Source: Saccharopolyspora endophytica
GTDB lineage: Bacteria; Actinomycetota; Actinomycetes; Mycobacteriales; Pseudonocardiaceae
Reading direction: 5' to 3'
Length of the DNA: 64,000 nucleotides
Assembly: GCF_018070075.1 (NCBI RefSeq)
Contig: NZ_JAGPXE010000012.1
Span: 186,001-250,000 of the forward strand
Made by a program: the position numbers and the translations under genes. Positions within the stretch are counted from its first letter, which is position 1, and each line of letters starts with the position of its first letter. Positions 32,761 to 40,696 of this stretch are shown piece by piece. The notes under the pieces were generated by a model. That model was not told where the DNA came from and searched no databases. It worked only from the letters and a program-made list of their open reading frames with translations.

Positions 32761-32938
32761 CGGAAGGTTCCCCTGCGCACGTCAGGCCCACCGCCGACGC
32801 CGGTGACAGGAAGGTTCCCCTGCGCACGCCGGAGCAGCCGCTCGCGCCGGGTGGCAGGAAAGTTCCCCTCCTCCCGCCACGGCCCGCAGGAAGGGCCCCT
32901 TCCGGTCACCCGGGTGGCAGAGAAGTTCCCTTCCGCAC
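32761..32938. repeat. Cluster of five GGAAGGTTCCCC-type repeats
   Basis: Five short units share (C)AGGAAGGTTCCCCTGCGCACG or close variants, from about 32761, 32808, 32853, 32889 and 32921. The core GGAA-GG-TTCC is self-complementary, and the fourth unit has the longer palindrome GGAAGGGGCCCCTTCC in diverged form. They lie between cofC and ppk. No coding is seen. Confidence 0.7.
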
Positions 32939-33015
32939 GTCACACGAGGTTCCGCTGTGTTCGGACGAACATCAGATCAACGGCCTCGTTGCTCGATCTG
33001 AAACGGTTTTTTGAG

Positions 33016-33021
33016 TGACAA
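33016..33021 (+). promoter_or_regulatory. Likely -10 box of a leaderless ppk mRNA
   Basis: GACAAT ends 7 bases before the GTG at 33029, and no ribosome binding site lies between. This spacing puts the transcription start at or next to the start codon. Confidence 0.5.
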
Positions 33022-33028
33022 TGGCTCG

Positions 33029-35287
33029 GTGAGCACGAACAGCGACCGGTCGCCGAAGCGGCCCGCCAAACGCACCTCGTCCGCAGGCAAGGCGGCAGCG
33101 AGCCGCGCACCGCGTCCTGCTCGCCGCAACACCGCCGGCAACGAGACGACCGGGCCCCTGCCCGCGGTCACCAGCGGTGCGCGGGTTCCCTCGGCGCCGC
33201 CTGCTGTGACCAGGGCTGCGGCCACGACGGACCTGCCCGAGGACCGGTACCTCAACCGGGAGCTGTCCTGGCTGGACTTCAACGCGCGCGTGCTGGCCTT
33301 CGCCGAGGACCAGTCGCAGCCGGTGCTGGAGCGGGCGAAGTTCATGGCGATCTTCGCGTCCAACCTGGACGAGTTCTACATGGTGCGCGTCGCCGGGCTG
33401 AAGCGCCGCGAGGAGACCGGGCTGTCGGTGCGCAGCGCCGACGGGCTCACCCCGCACGAGCAGCTGGTCCGCATAGCCGCGCGCAACCAGGACCTGATGG
33501 AGAAGCTCGGCCGGGTCTTCGTCGACGAGCTGCTGCCGGAGCTCGACGCCCACGGCATCCGCATCCTCGACTGGGACGAGCTCGCCTCGGACGACCAGGC
33601 CAAGCTCACCCGCTACTTCGAGGACCACATCTTCCCGGTGCTCACACCGCTGGCGGTCGACCCGGCGCACCCGTTCCCCTACATCTCCGGGCTTTCGCTG
33701 AACCTCGCGGTGACGGTGACCGACCCCGATGCCGGTTTGCGTCGCTTCGCACGCGTGAAGGTCCCCGACAACGTGCCGCGGCTGATCCGGGTGGAGGCCG
33801 ACCGGGAGAACGAGCTCGCGACGTTCCTGCCGCTGGAAGAGCTCATCGCCGCGCACCTGAGCAAGCTGTTCCCGGGCATGCGCGTCTCCGAGCACCACAT
33901 CTTCCGCGTCACCCGCAACGCCGACCTGGAGGTCGAGGAGGACCGCGACGAGGACCTGCTGCAGGCGATGGAGCGCGAGCTCGCGCGCCGCCGCTTCGGT
34001 CCGCCGGTGCGCCTGGAAGTCACCGACACCATGAGCGAGAACATGCTCGAACTCCTGCTGCGCGAGCTGGAGGTCGACCAGCACGACGTGGTGGAGGTCA
34101 AGGGCCTGCTCGACCTGTCCTGCCTGTTCCAGCTGGACAAGCTGCAACGGCCGGACCTCAAGAACTCCCCGTTCGTCCCCGCCACGCACCCGGCGTTCGC
34201 CGAGGGCCAGACGCCCAAGAGCATCTTCTCCACGCTGCGCGAGGGCGACGTGCTGGTGCACCACCCCTACGACTCGTTCTCCACCTCGGTGCAGCGCTTC
34301 ATCGAGCAGGCGGCGGCCGACCCGCACGTGCTGGCGATCAAGCAGACCCTGTACCGCACCTCGGGTGACTCGCCGATCGTCAACGCGCTCATCGACGCCG
34401 CCGAGGCCGGCAAGCAGGTCGTGGCCCTGGTGGAGCTCAAGGCGCGCTTCGACGAGCAGGCCAACATCCAGTGGGCGCGCACCCTGGAGCGCTCGGGCGT
34501 GCACGTCGTCTACGGCCTGGTCGGGCTGAAGACGCACTGCAAGACCTCGCTCGTGGTGCGCCAGGAGGGTTCGACGATCCGCCGCTACTGCCACCTGGGC
34601 ACCGGCAACTACAACCCCAAGACCGCGCGCATCTACGAGGACCTGGGCCTGCTGACGGCGTCCCCGGAGATCGGCGCCGACCTCACCGACCTGTTCAACG
34701 TGCTCACCGGCTACGCCCGGCACGGCGACTACCGCCGCATCCTGGTGTCGCCGCAGGGCATCCGCAACGGGATCGTGGAGCGGGTCGAGGCCGAGATCGA
34801 GCGCGCCAGGCAGGGTTTGAGCTGCGGTGTCCGGATGAAGGTGAACTCGCTGGTCGACGAGCAGATCATCGACGCCCTCTACCGCGCCTCGCTGGCCGGT
34901 GTGCCGGTGCAGGTCGTGGTGCGCGGCATCTGCGCCCTCAAGGCGGGCGTGGACGGTCTCAGCGAGAACATCGAGGTGCGGTCGATCCTCGGGCGGTTCC
35001 TGGAGCACTCGCGGGTGTTCCACTTCGTCGGCATCGAGGAGCACTGGCTGGGCAGCGCCGACATGATGCACCGCAACCTGGACCGCCGCATCGAGGTCCA
35101 GGTCCGCGTCACCGACGCGAAGCTGACCGCCCAGATGGACGCGATGCTGGATTCCGCGCTGCACCCCTCGACGCGCTGCTGGGTGCTCAACGCCAAGGGA
35201 GACTGGGAAGCCTCTCCGCGCAGCGGCGAGCAGGTCCGCGACCACCAGACCGAGATGCTGTCCGGCCACGGCGCCAAGGTGTCTTAG
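33029..35287 (+). CDS. ppk: Polyphosphate kinase 1
   Basis: A 752-residue PPK1 that reversibly makes polyphosphate from ATP. After a basic, low-complexity N-terminal extension of about 75 residues, the four-domain core starts at DRYLNRELSWLDFNARVL. The autophosphorylated histidine is in RRYCHLGTGNYNPKTARIYEDLG near residue 522, with the second histidine region FVGIEEHWLGSADMMHRNLDRR near residue 675. GTG at 33029 is used because a -10-like GACAAT lies 7 bases upstream and no Shine-Dalgarno supports the TTG at 33011. MutT1 follows 35 bases later, the conserved arrangement. Confidence 0.96.
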   Translation: MSTNSDRSPKRPAKRTSSAGKAAASRAPRPARRNTAGNETTGPLPAVTSGARVPSAPPAVTRAAATTDLPEDRYLNRELSWLDFNARVLAFAEDQSQPVLERAKFMAIFASNLDEFYMVRVAGLKRREETGLSVRSADGLTPHEQLVRIAARNQDLMEKLGRVFVDELLPELDAHGIRILDWDELASDDQAKLTRYFEDHIFPVLTPLAVDPAHPFPYISGLSLNLAVTVTDPDAGLRRFARVKVPDNVPRLIRVEADRENELATFLPLEELIAAHLSKLFPGMRVSEHHIFRVTRNADLEVEEDRDEDLLQAMERELARRRFGPPVRLEVTDTMSENMLELLLRELEVDQHDVVEVKGLLDLSCLFQLDKLQRPDLKNSPFVPATHPAFAEGQTPKSIFSTLREGDVLVHHPYDSFSTSVQRFIEQAAADPHVLAIKQTLYRTSGDSPIVNALIDAAEAGKQVVALVELKARFDEQANIQWARTLERSGVHVVYGLVGLKTHCKTSLVVRQEGSTIRRYCHLGTGNYNPKTARIYEDLGLLTASPEIGADLTDLFNVLTGYARHGDYRRILVSPQGIRNGIVERVEAEIERARQGLSCGVRMKVNSLVDEQIIDALYRASLAGVPVQVVVRGICALKAGVDGLSENIEVRSILGRFLEHSRVFHFVGIEEHWLGSADMMHRNLDRRIEVQVRVTDAKLTAQMDAMLDSALHPSTRCWVLNAKGDWEASPRSGEQVRDHQTEMLSGHGAKVS

Positions 35288-35322
35288 GAAAACCGTTCCC
35301 AGGCTTGTTGAGGAAGTAGAGC

Positions 35323-36315
35323 GTGACCGACAACATCCCGGTTGCCGAAGCGGTCGAGGTGCCCGCGCTCGTGCGCGCGGCGGGAGCTGTGCTGTGGCGG
35401 CCCGGCGACCAGGGCCCTGAGGTGGCGCTGGTGCACCGCCCCCGGTACGACGACTGGTCGCTGCCCAAGGGAAAGCTCGACCCCGGTGAGCTGCCCGCGC
35501 AGGCGGCGGTGCGCGAGGTCGCCGAGGAGACCGGGTTTTCGTCCGCGCTCGGGCGCCCGCTCGCGCAGGTGCGCTACGCGGTCCCGACCCGCTCGGGCGA
35601 GTCCGCGCCGAAGATCGTCGATTACTTCTCCGCACGCCTGCGAGCCGGCGAGTTCACGCCCAACGACGAAGTGGACGAACTCCGCTGGCTGCCGTTGGAG
35701 CAGGCGCGTGCGGAGTTGAGCTATCCGCACGATGCGCGAGTCCTCGACGCATTTGACGAGTCCCGCGAGGAAACCGCGACAGTATTGCTGGTTCGCCACG
35801 CGAAAGCGGGCAAACGATCCGAATGGTCCGGAGATGACGCTCTTCGTCCGCTCAGCGAAGCGGGCCGCAAACAACGGGACGCATTGCATTCCCTGTTGCC
35901 GTTGTTCGCACCTTCCCGGATCTATTCGGCTCCGCGCGTGCGCTGCGAACAAACCGTGGCCCCGGTGGCCGGTGACGGCGGAATCGACATCGTGAGCGAA
36001 CCGCTGTTCTCCGAAGAGGTCTATTCAGCCGATCCGCAGGCGGGCGTGCGGGCGCTGCTGGAGGTGGCGGCCGAGGGCGGCACCAGCGTGGTGTCCAGCC
36101 AGGGAGGCGTCATCCCGGATCTGGTGGCGCGGCTGGCCGATTCGGCCGGGCTGCGGCTGGACGAGGTGGCCTCGCGCAAGGGCAGCGTGTGGACGTTGTC
36201 CTTCCGGCCGGACGAGCGCACCGATGACGGCAAGGAGCCCGGACTGCGCCTCGCGGCGGCGGACTACCTTCCGGATCCGCTGGCCCGGGCGCGAAGAACC
36301 CCTGCGGGGCGCTGA
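35323..36315 (+). CDS. mutT1: MutT1-type NUDIX hydrolase with C-terminal histidine phosphatase domain
   Basis: A 330-residue two-domain protein. The NUDIX domain (about 15-140) has the box GKLDPGELPAQAAVREVAEETGF (family consensus GX5EX7REUXEEXGU). The histidine phosphatase domain (about 150-310) begins VLLVRHAKAG, with the RH catalytic histidine, and has SSQGGVIPDL later. Mycobacterial MutT1 of this architecture hydrolyses 8-oxo-dGTP/GTP and diadenosine polyphosphates. The start is GTG at 35323. Bases 35730-36000, at the domain junction, use more A/T-ending codons than the flanks. It follows ppk and is probably co-transcribed. Confidence 0.93.
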   Translation: MTDNIPVAEAVEVPALVRAAGAVLWRPGDQGPEVALVHRPRYDDWSLPKGKLDPGELPAQAAVREVAEETGFSSALGRPLAQVRYAVPTRSGESAPKIVDYFSARLRAGEFTPNDEVDELRWLPLEQARAELSYPHDARVLDAFDESREETATVLLVRHAKAGKRSEWSGDDALRPLSEAGRKQRDALHSLLPLFAPSRIYSAPRVRCEQTVAPVAGDGGIDIVSEPLFSEEVYSADPQAGVRALLEVAAEGGTSVVSSQGGVIPDLVARLADSAGLRLDEVASRKGSVWTLSFRPDERTDDGKEPGLRLAAADYLPDPLARARRTPAGR

Positions 36316-36433
36316 TCGCGCCGCACAGCGCCGTCGCAGGCGCCTCGGCCGCAGGGGCTCGGCCGACCGCGTTCCGGCGCTCTGCGGGCTTCTGAAGCGC
36401 CCGCACGCGGGAACGACCGGAGGAGGAAAGCGA

Positions 36434-36460
36434 CCCGCCGCGCGTGAGGCGGCGGGTTTT
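36434..36460 (+). terminator. Rho-independent terminator of mutT1
   Basis: CCCGCCGC (36434-36441) pairs with GCGGCGGG (36449-36456), followed by TTTT. Confidence 0.7.
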
Positions 36461-36479
36461 CGCCTTTTCCCAAAGCATT

Positions 36480-36529
36480 GAGCGGGCGGCGGCACGACCC
36501 CGGGAAGGGGGCTATGCCGCCGCCCGCTC
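36480..36529 (-). terminator. Long hairpin downstream of hupB
   Basis: GAGCGGGCGGCGGCA (36480-36494) pairs perfectly with 36515-36529, a 15-bp stem 32 bases past the hupB stop. No T-tract is present. Confidence 0.6.
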
Positions 36530-36561
36530 GGCCCACTGAAGCTCGCAGTCGAAGCGAGCGA

Positions 36562-37245
36562 TCACTTCTTGGTGGACTTGCGCGTCGTCGTGGCCTTCTT
36601 GGTGGCCGGGCGAGTCGTCTTCGCGGTGGACTTCGGCGCCGCCTTGGTCGTGCTGGCCTTGGCGGTGCTGGCCCGCTTGGTGGTGGACGACTTCGCCGGG
36701 GTCGCCTTGGCCGTGCTGGCCTTGGTGGTGGTGGCCCGCTTCGGCGCAGCCTTCGTGGTGCCGGCCTTGGCGGTGCTCGCCTTGGTGGCCTTGGCCGTCG
36801 AAGCCTTGGCGGGGGCGGCCTTCGCCGTGGTGCGGGTGGCGGTCTTGGTGGCCGCGGCACGCGTGGTGGTGGCCTTGCGAGCGGTCGTGGTCTTGCTCGC
36901 CGAGGCGGTGCGCGTGGTCACGCCGCGCGTGGTGGCAGCCTTGCCGGAGGTCGTCGCGCGCGGGAGCTTCCGCTGGCCGCCGACGACTTCCTTGAACTGG
37001 GTGCCGGCGCGGAACGCGGGAACGTTGGTCTTCTTGACCTTCACGCTCTCACCGGTACGCGGGTTTCGGGCGACGCGAGCCGCGCGAGCGCGCTTCTCGA
37101 AAACGCCAAAACCGGTGATGTTGACCTTCTCGCCTTTGTTGACGTTGCGAACGATGATGTCGACGACGTCTTCAACGGCCTGGCTGGCGGTCTTCTTGTC
37201 TCCGAGGCGTTCTGCCAGAGCCTCGATCAGTTGGGCCTTGTTCAC
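36562..37245 (-). CDS. hupB: HU-family nucleoid protein with Lys/Ala/Thr-rich tail
   Basis: A 227-residue HU. The N-terminal 90 residues are a normal HU fold (MNKAQLIEALAERLGDKK, ITGFGVFEKRARAARVARNP). The remaining 135 residues are a low-complexity tail of KAxTTK, AKAS and KAPK-like repeats resembling eukaryotic histone H1, as in mycobacterial HupB. It binds and compacts DNA, and the tail adds non-specific binding. The start is GTG at 37245 with GGGAGGGA upstream. The tail is somewhat longer than in mycobacterial homologues. Confidence 0.95.
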   Translation of the reverse strand: MNKAQLIEALAERLGDKKTASQAVEDVVDIIVRNVNKGEKVNITGFGVFEKRARAARVARNPRTGESVKVKKTNVPAFRAGTQFKEVVGGQRKLPRATTSGKAATTRGVTTRTASASKTTTARKATTTRAAATKTATRTTAKAAPAKASTAKATKASTAKAGTTKAAPKRATTTKASTAKATPAKSSTTKRASTAKASTTKAAPKSTAKTTRPATKKATTTRKSTKK

Positions 37246-37477
37246 TTCAGTCCCTCCCAGGACACAACAACGGCCCCGTTGGGCCGACTCAATGTCAACG
37301 GTAAAGCCCCGGAACAACAAATGCCATTCGCCACGCCCCATTTTTTCGTTGGGGCGCGGGCATTCGAGTCCGGGCAACGGGGTCCGCGCAGTGCTTGGAG
37401 CAACTGTTCAGTTGTCCCGATCGGGACGGATTTCTCCTGCTGTGAAAGGAAAAACCCGTCCCGACGCGGGGGAAGCC

Positions 37478-38080
37478 TCAGCCCTTGCGGGCAGGCAGGG
37501 TGGCGGGCTTGAAACTCTGGCGCCCAGCCTCAAAAGTGTCGATCGTCTCGGCGTGGCGCAGGGTCAAACCGATGTCGTCGAGCCCTTCCAGCAGCCGCCA
37601 GCGGGTGTAGTCATCGATGCTGAAGGGCACCGTGAGGTCCTTGGCCTGGACGGTGAGCTCCTGAAGATCCACCGTGACAGCGGTACCCGGCTCGGTCTCC
37701 AGCAGCTTCCAGAGCAGCTCCACATCGGACTGCTCGCACTGGGCGGCCAGCAGGCCCTGCTTGCCCGAATTGCCGCGGAAGATGTCCGCGAAACGGCTCG
37801 AGATGACCACTCGGAAGCCGTAGTCCTTCAGCGCCCACACCGCGTGCTCGCGGGAGGACCCGGTGCCGAAGTCGGGTCCGGCGACCAGCACGCTGCCGGA
37901 GGAGAAGGGTTCCTGATTGAGGATGAACTCCTCGTCACCGCGCCAGGCGGCGAACAGCGCGTCCTCGAAGCCCGTGCGGGAGACCCGCTTGAGGTACACG
38001 GCGGGGATGATCTGGTCGGTGTCCACGTTGGACCGGCGCAGCGGGACGCCGACCCCGGTGTGCGTCTTGAACGGTTCCAT
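37478..38080 (-). CDS. leuD: 3-isopropylmalate dehydratase small subunit
   Basis: A 200-residue LeuD, the swivelling domain partner of LeuC, for isomerising isopropylmalate in leucine synthesis and citramalate in the CimA route. Motifs: LRRSNVDTDQIIPAVYLKR, GPDFGTGSSREHAVWALKDYG near residue 72, and FRGNSGKQGLL. ATG at 38080 is chosen because GGAG lies 8 bases upstream; the GTG at 38086 has only 2 bases of spacing. It follows leuC by 39 bases on the same strand. A short GC stem with TTTTT near 37455-37470 may be its terminator. Confidence 0.96.
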   Translation of the reverse strand: MEPFKTHTGVGVPLRRSNVDTDQIIPAVYLKRVSRTGFEDALFAAWRGDEEFILNQEPFSSGSVLVAGPDFGTGSSREHAVWALKDYGFRVVISSRFADIFRGNSGKQGLLAAQCEQSDVELLWKLLETEPGTAVTVDLQELTVQAKDLTVPFSIDDYTRWRLLEGLDDIGLTLRHAETIDTFEAGRQSFKPATLPARKG

Positions 38081-38119
38081 CGTCACTGCTCCTGGTGGTA
38101 GAGAGCTCGGGAGGGGTGG

Positions 38120-39523
38120 TCAGTCGAGGTCCTCGGGCGAGGAGAGCGTCCCGCGCACCGCCGTGGCCGCGGCCACCAGCGGCGAAACCAGGTGGGTACG
38201 ACCGCCCTTGCCCTGCCTGCCCTCGAAGTTGCGGTTGGAGGTCGAGGCGCTGCGCTCGCCCGGGTCCAGCTGGTCCGGGTTCATGCCCAGGCACATCGAA
38301 CAACCGGCCGAACGCCATTCCGCTCCGGCGGCGGTGAAAACCTCGTGCAGCCCTTCGCTCTCGGCCTGCAGTCGCACCTTCATCGAGCCGGGCACCACGA
38401 GCATCCGGGTGTCGCCCGCGACCTTGCGGCCCTTGATGACCTCAGCGGCGGCCCGCAGGTCCTCCAGGCGGCCGTTGGTGCAGGAGCCCAGGAAGACGGT
38501 GTCCACGCGCACCTCGCGCAGCGGCATGCCCGCGGTCAAGCCCATGTAGGCCAACGCCTTTTCGGCGGCGAAGCGCTCGCCCTCGTCGACGATGGCCTCC
38601 GGGTCGGGCACGTTCTCGCCCAGCGGCAGGCCCTGGCCGGGGTTGGTGCCCCAGGTGACGAACGGGGTGAGTTCGTCGGCGTTGAGGGTGACTTCCGCGT
38701 CGAAGGTGGCGTCGTCGTCGGTGCGCAGCGTCTTCCAGTACTCGACGGCGGCGTCCCAGTCGGCGCCCTCGGGGGCGTGCGGGCGCCCCTGGAGGTAGTC
38801 GAAAGTCGTGTCGTCGGGCGCGATCATGCCCGCCCGCGCACCGGCTTCGATCGACATGTTGCAGATGGTCATGCGGGCTTCCATCGACAGCTGGCGCACG
38901 GCCTCGCCGCGGTACTCCAGCACGTAGCCCTGGCCACCGCCGGTGCCGATCTTGGCGATGACGGCGAGGATGACGTCCTTGCTCGTCACGCCCGGGCGCA
39001 GCGAGCCCTCGATGTTGATGGCCATGGTCTTGAACGGCCTCAGCGGCAACGTCTGGGTGGCCAGCACGTGCTCCACCTCGGAGGTGCCGATCCCGAAGGC
39101 CAGCGCGCCGAACGCGCCGTGCGTGGAGGTGTGGCTGTCACCGCAGACGACGGTGGTGCCGGGCTGGGTGAGGCCGAGCTGCGGGCCCACGACGTGGACG
39201 ATGCCCTGCTCGGCGTCACCCATGGGGTGCAGCCGGATGCCGAACTCCGCGCAGTTCTTGCGCAGCGTTTCGACCTGGGTCCGCGACACCGGGTCGGCGA
39301 TCGGCAGATCGAGGCCGACGGTGGGGACGTTGTGGTCTTCGGTGGCGATCGTCAGGTCGGGGCGCCGCACTTCGCGGCCGGCCAGCCGGAGCCCTTCGAA
39401 GGCCTGCGGGCTGGTGACTTCGTGCACCAGGTGGAGATCGATGTAGAGCAGGTCGGGCTCGTGCCCTTCACCTTGGCGCACGATGTGCGCGTCCCACACC
39501 TTCTCCGCGAGCGTTTTTCCCAT
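38120..39523 (-). CDS. leuC: 3-isopropylmalate dehydratase large subunit
   Basis: A 467-residue aconitase-family LeuC carrying the 4Fe-4S cluster. Cluster cysteines are in FLGSCTNGRLEDL near residue 345 and AGCSMCLGMNPDQL near residue 408. VVCGDSHTSTHGAFGALAFG lies near residue 130. ATG at 39523 follows GGGAG; an in-frame upstream extension to 39574 has no support. It is divergent from the IclR gene ndgR, a conserved pairing, and shares its operator region. Probably co-transcribed with leuD. Confidence 0.97.
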   Translation of the reverse strand: MGKTLAEKVWDAHIVRQGEGHEPDLLYIDLHLVHEVTSPQAFEGLRLAGREVRRPDLTIATEDHNVPTVGLDLPIADPVSRTQVETLRKNCAEFGIRLHPMGDAEQGIVHVVGPQLGLTQPGTTVVCGDSHTSTHGAFGALAFGIGTSEVEHVLATQTLPLRPFKTMAINIEGSLRPGVTSKDVILAVIAKIGTGGGQGYVLEYRGEAVRQLSMEARMTICNMSIEAGARAGMIAPDDTTFDYLQGRPHAPEGADWDAAVEYWKTLRTDDDATFDAEVTLNADELTPFVTWGTNPGQGLPLGENVPDPEAIVDEGERFAAEKALAYMGLTAGMPLREVRVDTVFLGSCTNGRLEDLRAAAEVIKGRKVAGDTRMLVVPGSMKVRLQAESEGLHEVFTAAGAEWRSAGCSMCLGMNPDQLDPGERSASTSNRNFEGRQGKGGRTHLVSPLVAAATAVRGTLSSPEDLD

Positions 39524-39568
39524 CACTGCTCCCAGTCGAGCGCGCCGAGACCCGAGGAAAGGGGTCTC

Positions 39569-39608
39569 TCCCACAGAGTGGACTTCCCAGATGCCGGGAA
39601 GTTAGTAT
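39569..39608. promoter_or_regulatory. Divergent leuC/ndgR operator and promoter
   Basis: The inverted repeat ACTTCCC (39582-39588)/GGGAAGT (39596-39602) with a 7-base spacer lies directly before the ndgR -10 box TAGTAT (39603-39608). GTG follows 6 bases later, so the ndgR mRNA is probably leaderless. TCCCACAGAGTGGACTT (39569-39585) partly overlaps and recurs in near-identical form before leuB. Confidence 0.6.
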
Positions 39609-39614
39609 CGGTAC

Positions 39615-40316
39615 GTGGGACAGCATAGCGGCATCGGAGTGTTGGACAAGGCAGTGGCCGTTCTGCAGGCGGTGGCTCAGGAGCCGTGCGGCCTGGCGGA
39701 ACTGTGCGGCCGCACGGGTCTGCCCCGGGCGACTGCGCACCGGTTGGCGGTGGGTCTGGAGACGCATCGCCTGTTGCGCCGCGGTTCGGACGGCCGGTGG
39801 CGGCCTGGCGCGGCGTTGGCGGAGCTGGCCGGCGGCGCGGTGGATCCGCTGTTGGAGGCGGCGTCCACGGTGCTGCCCAAACTCCGGGATGTCACGGGTG
39901 AAAGCGTTCAACTGTACCGCCGCGACGGCATGCAGCGCTTGTGCATAGCGACGGCGGAGCCGCCGAGCGGTTTGCGGGACACGGTCCCGGTGGGAACGGC
40001 TCTGTCGATGACGGCGGGGTCGGGCGCGAAGGTCCTGGCTTCGTGGGCGGACCCGGCGACGCAGCGCGCGGTGCTCGCGGAGGCGGTTTTCGGGGAGCGC
40101 ACGTTGCTGGAGGTGCGCCGCAGGGGGTGGGCGCAGAGCGTGGCGGAGCGCGAGGCGGGCGTGGCGAGCGTCTCGGCGCCGGTGCGGGACAACCAGGGCG
40201 CGGTGGTCGCGGCGATCTCGGTCTCGGGCCCGATCGACCGCATGGGCCGCAGGCCGGGCGCCCGCTGGGCGGCCGACCTGCTGGCAGCAGCGGAAGGCCT
40301 GCAGAACAGGCTCTGA
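39615..40316 (+). CDS. ndgR: IclR family regulator, NdgR/LtbR-type
   Basis: A 233-residue IclR protein. The N-terminal winged helix, about residues 8-65, includes GVLDKAVAVLQAVAQEPCGL and TGLPRATAHRLAVGLE. The effector-binding domain follows, with GTALSMTAGSGAKVLASWAD. IclR proteins divergent from leuCD (NdgR in Streptomyces, LtbR in Corynebacterium) control leucine and other amino-acid genes. The start is GTG at 39615, leaderless, 6 bases after TAGTAT. The palindrome at 39582-39602 covers its promoter, suggesting autoregulation. Confidence 0.92.
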   Translation: MGQHSGIGVLDKAVAVLQAVAQEPCGLAELCGRTGLPRATAHRLAVGLETHRLLRRGSDGRWRPGAALAELAGGAVDPLLEAASTVLPKLRDVTGESVQLYRRDGMQRLCIATAEPPSGLRDTVPVGTALSMTAGSGAKVLASWADPATQRAVLAEAVFGERTLLEVRRRGWAQSVAEREAGVASVSAPVRDNQGAVVAAISVSGPIDRMGRRPGARWAADLLAAAEGLQNRL

Positions 40317-40323
40317 CCAAAGG

Positions 40324-40357
40324 AGAAGGGCCCCGGATGAACATCCGGGGCCCTTCT
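40324..40357. terminator. Bidirectional hairpin between ndgR and tRNA-Glu
   Basis: AGAAGGGCCCCGGAT (40324-40338) pairs perfectly with 40343-40357 around a 4-base loop. It can end ndgR on one strand and the tRNA transcript on the other. Confidence 0.7.
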
Positions 40358-40363
40358 GCGTTG

Positions 40364-40436
40364 TAGTCCCGACGGGATTTGAACCCGCGCTACCGCCTTG
40401 AGAGGGCGGCGTCCTAGGCCGCTAGACGACGGGACC
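40364..40436 (-). tRNA. tRNA-Glu (anticodon CTC)
   Basis: A 73-base cloverleaf on the minus strand. The acceptor stem GGTCCCG pairs with CGGGACT, including a G.U first pair as in related actinobacterial tRNA-Glu. The anticodon arm CCGCC-CTCTCAA-GGCGG has anticodon CTC, and the T-arm is GCGGG-TTCAAAT-CCCGT. CCA is not encoded. It lies 33 bases after tRNA-Gln on the same strand, so the two are probably co-transcribed, next to gltX, which charges Glu tRNA. Confidence 0.93.
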
Positions 40437-40469
40437 GCGTTTGAGAGATCACCGGAGTGATCTGCTCGC

Positions 40470-40541
40470 TGGGGTACCAGGACTCGAACCTAGACTAACT
40501 GAACCAGAATCAGTCGTGCTGCCGATTACACCATACCCCAT
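40470..40541 (-). tRNA. tRNA-Gln (anticodon CTG)
   Basis: A 72-base cloverleaf on the minus strand. The acceptor TGGGGTA pairs with TACCCCA, with discriminator G. The anticodon arm is ACTGA-TTCTGGT-TCAGT with anticodon CTG, and the T-arm TAGGTTCGAGTCCTG is present. An AT-rich island at 40622-40630 gives a possible -10 TAATAT about 80 bases upstream. With no glnS visible and gatB at the window end, this tRNA is probably charged through Glu-tRNA(Gln) by GltX and GatCAB. Confidence 0.93.
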
Positions 40542-40696
40542 GGTGCTGAACGGCCAGTTGTCCCGAATTCCGATCTCCGCTGGGGAGTTCGGCTTCCGGA
40601 CTTCTGTCCGCCGCGTTGGTGAATATATTAGACCACCCGTTGAGGGGCCTTTCCAGCACCCCCCTCTTTGGATGTTCTCGCAGGTGGCGACCCGGT

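Noticed and set aside
36264..36860. Pro/Arg-rich 198-codon frame overlapping the hupB tail
   Set aside because: It is composed of shadow codons from the KAxTTK-type repeats of hupB and has no start signal.
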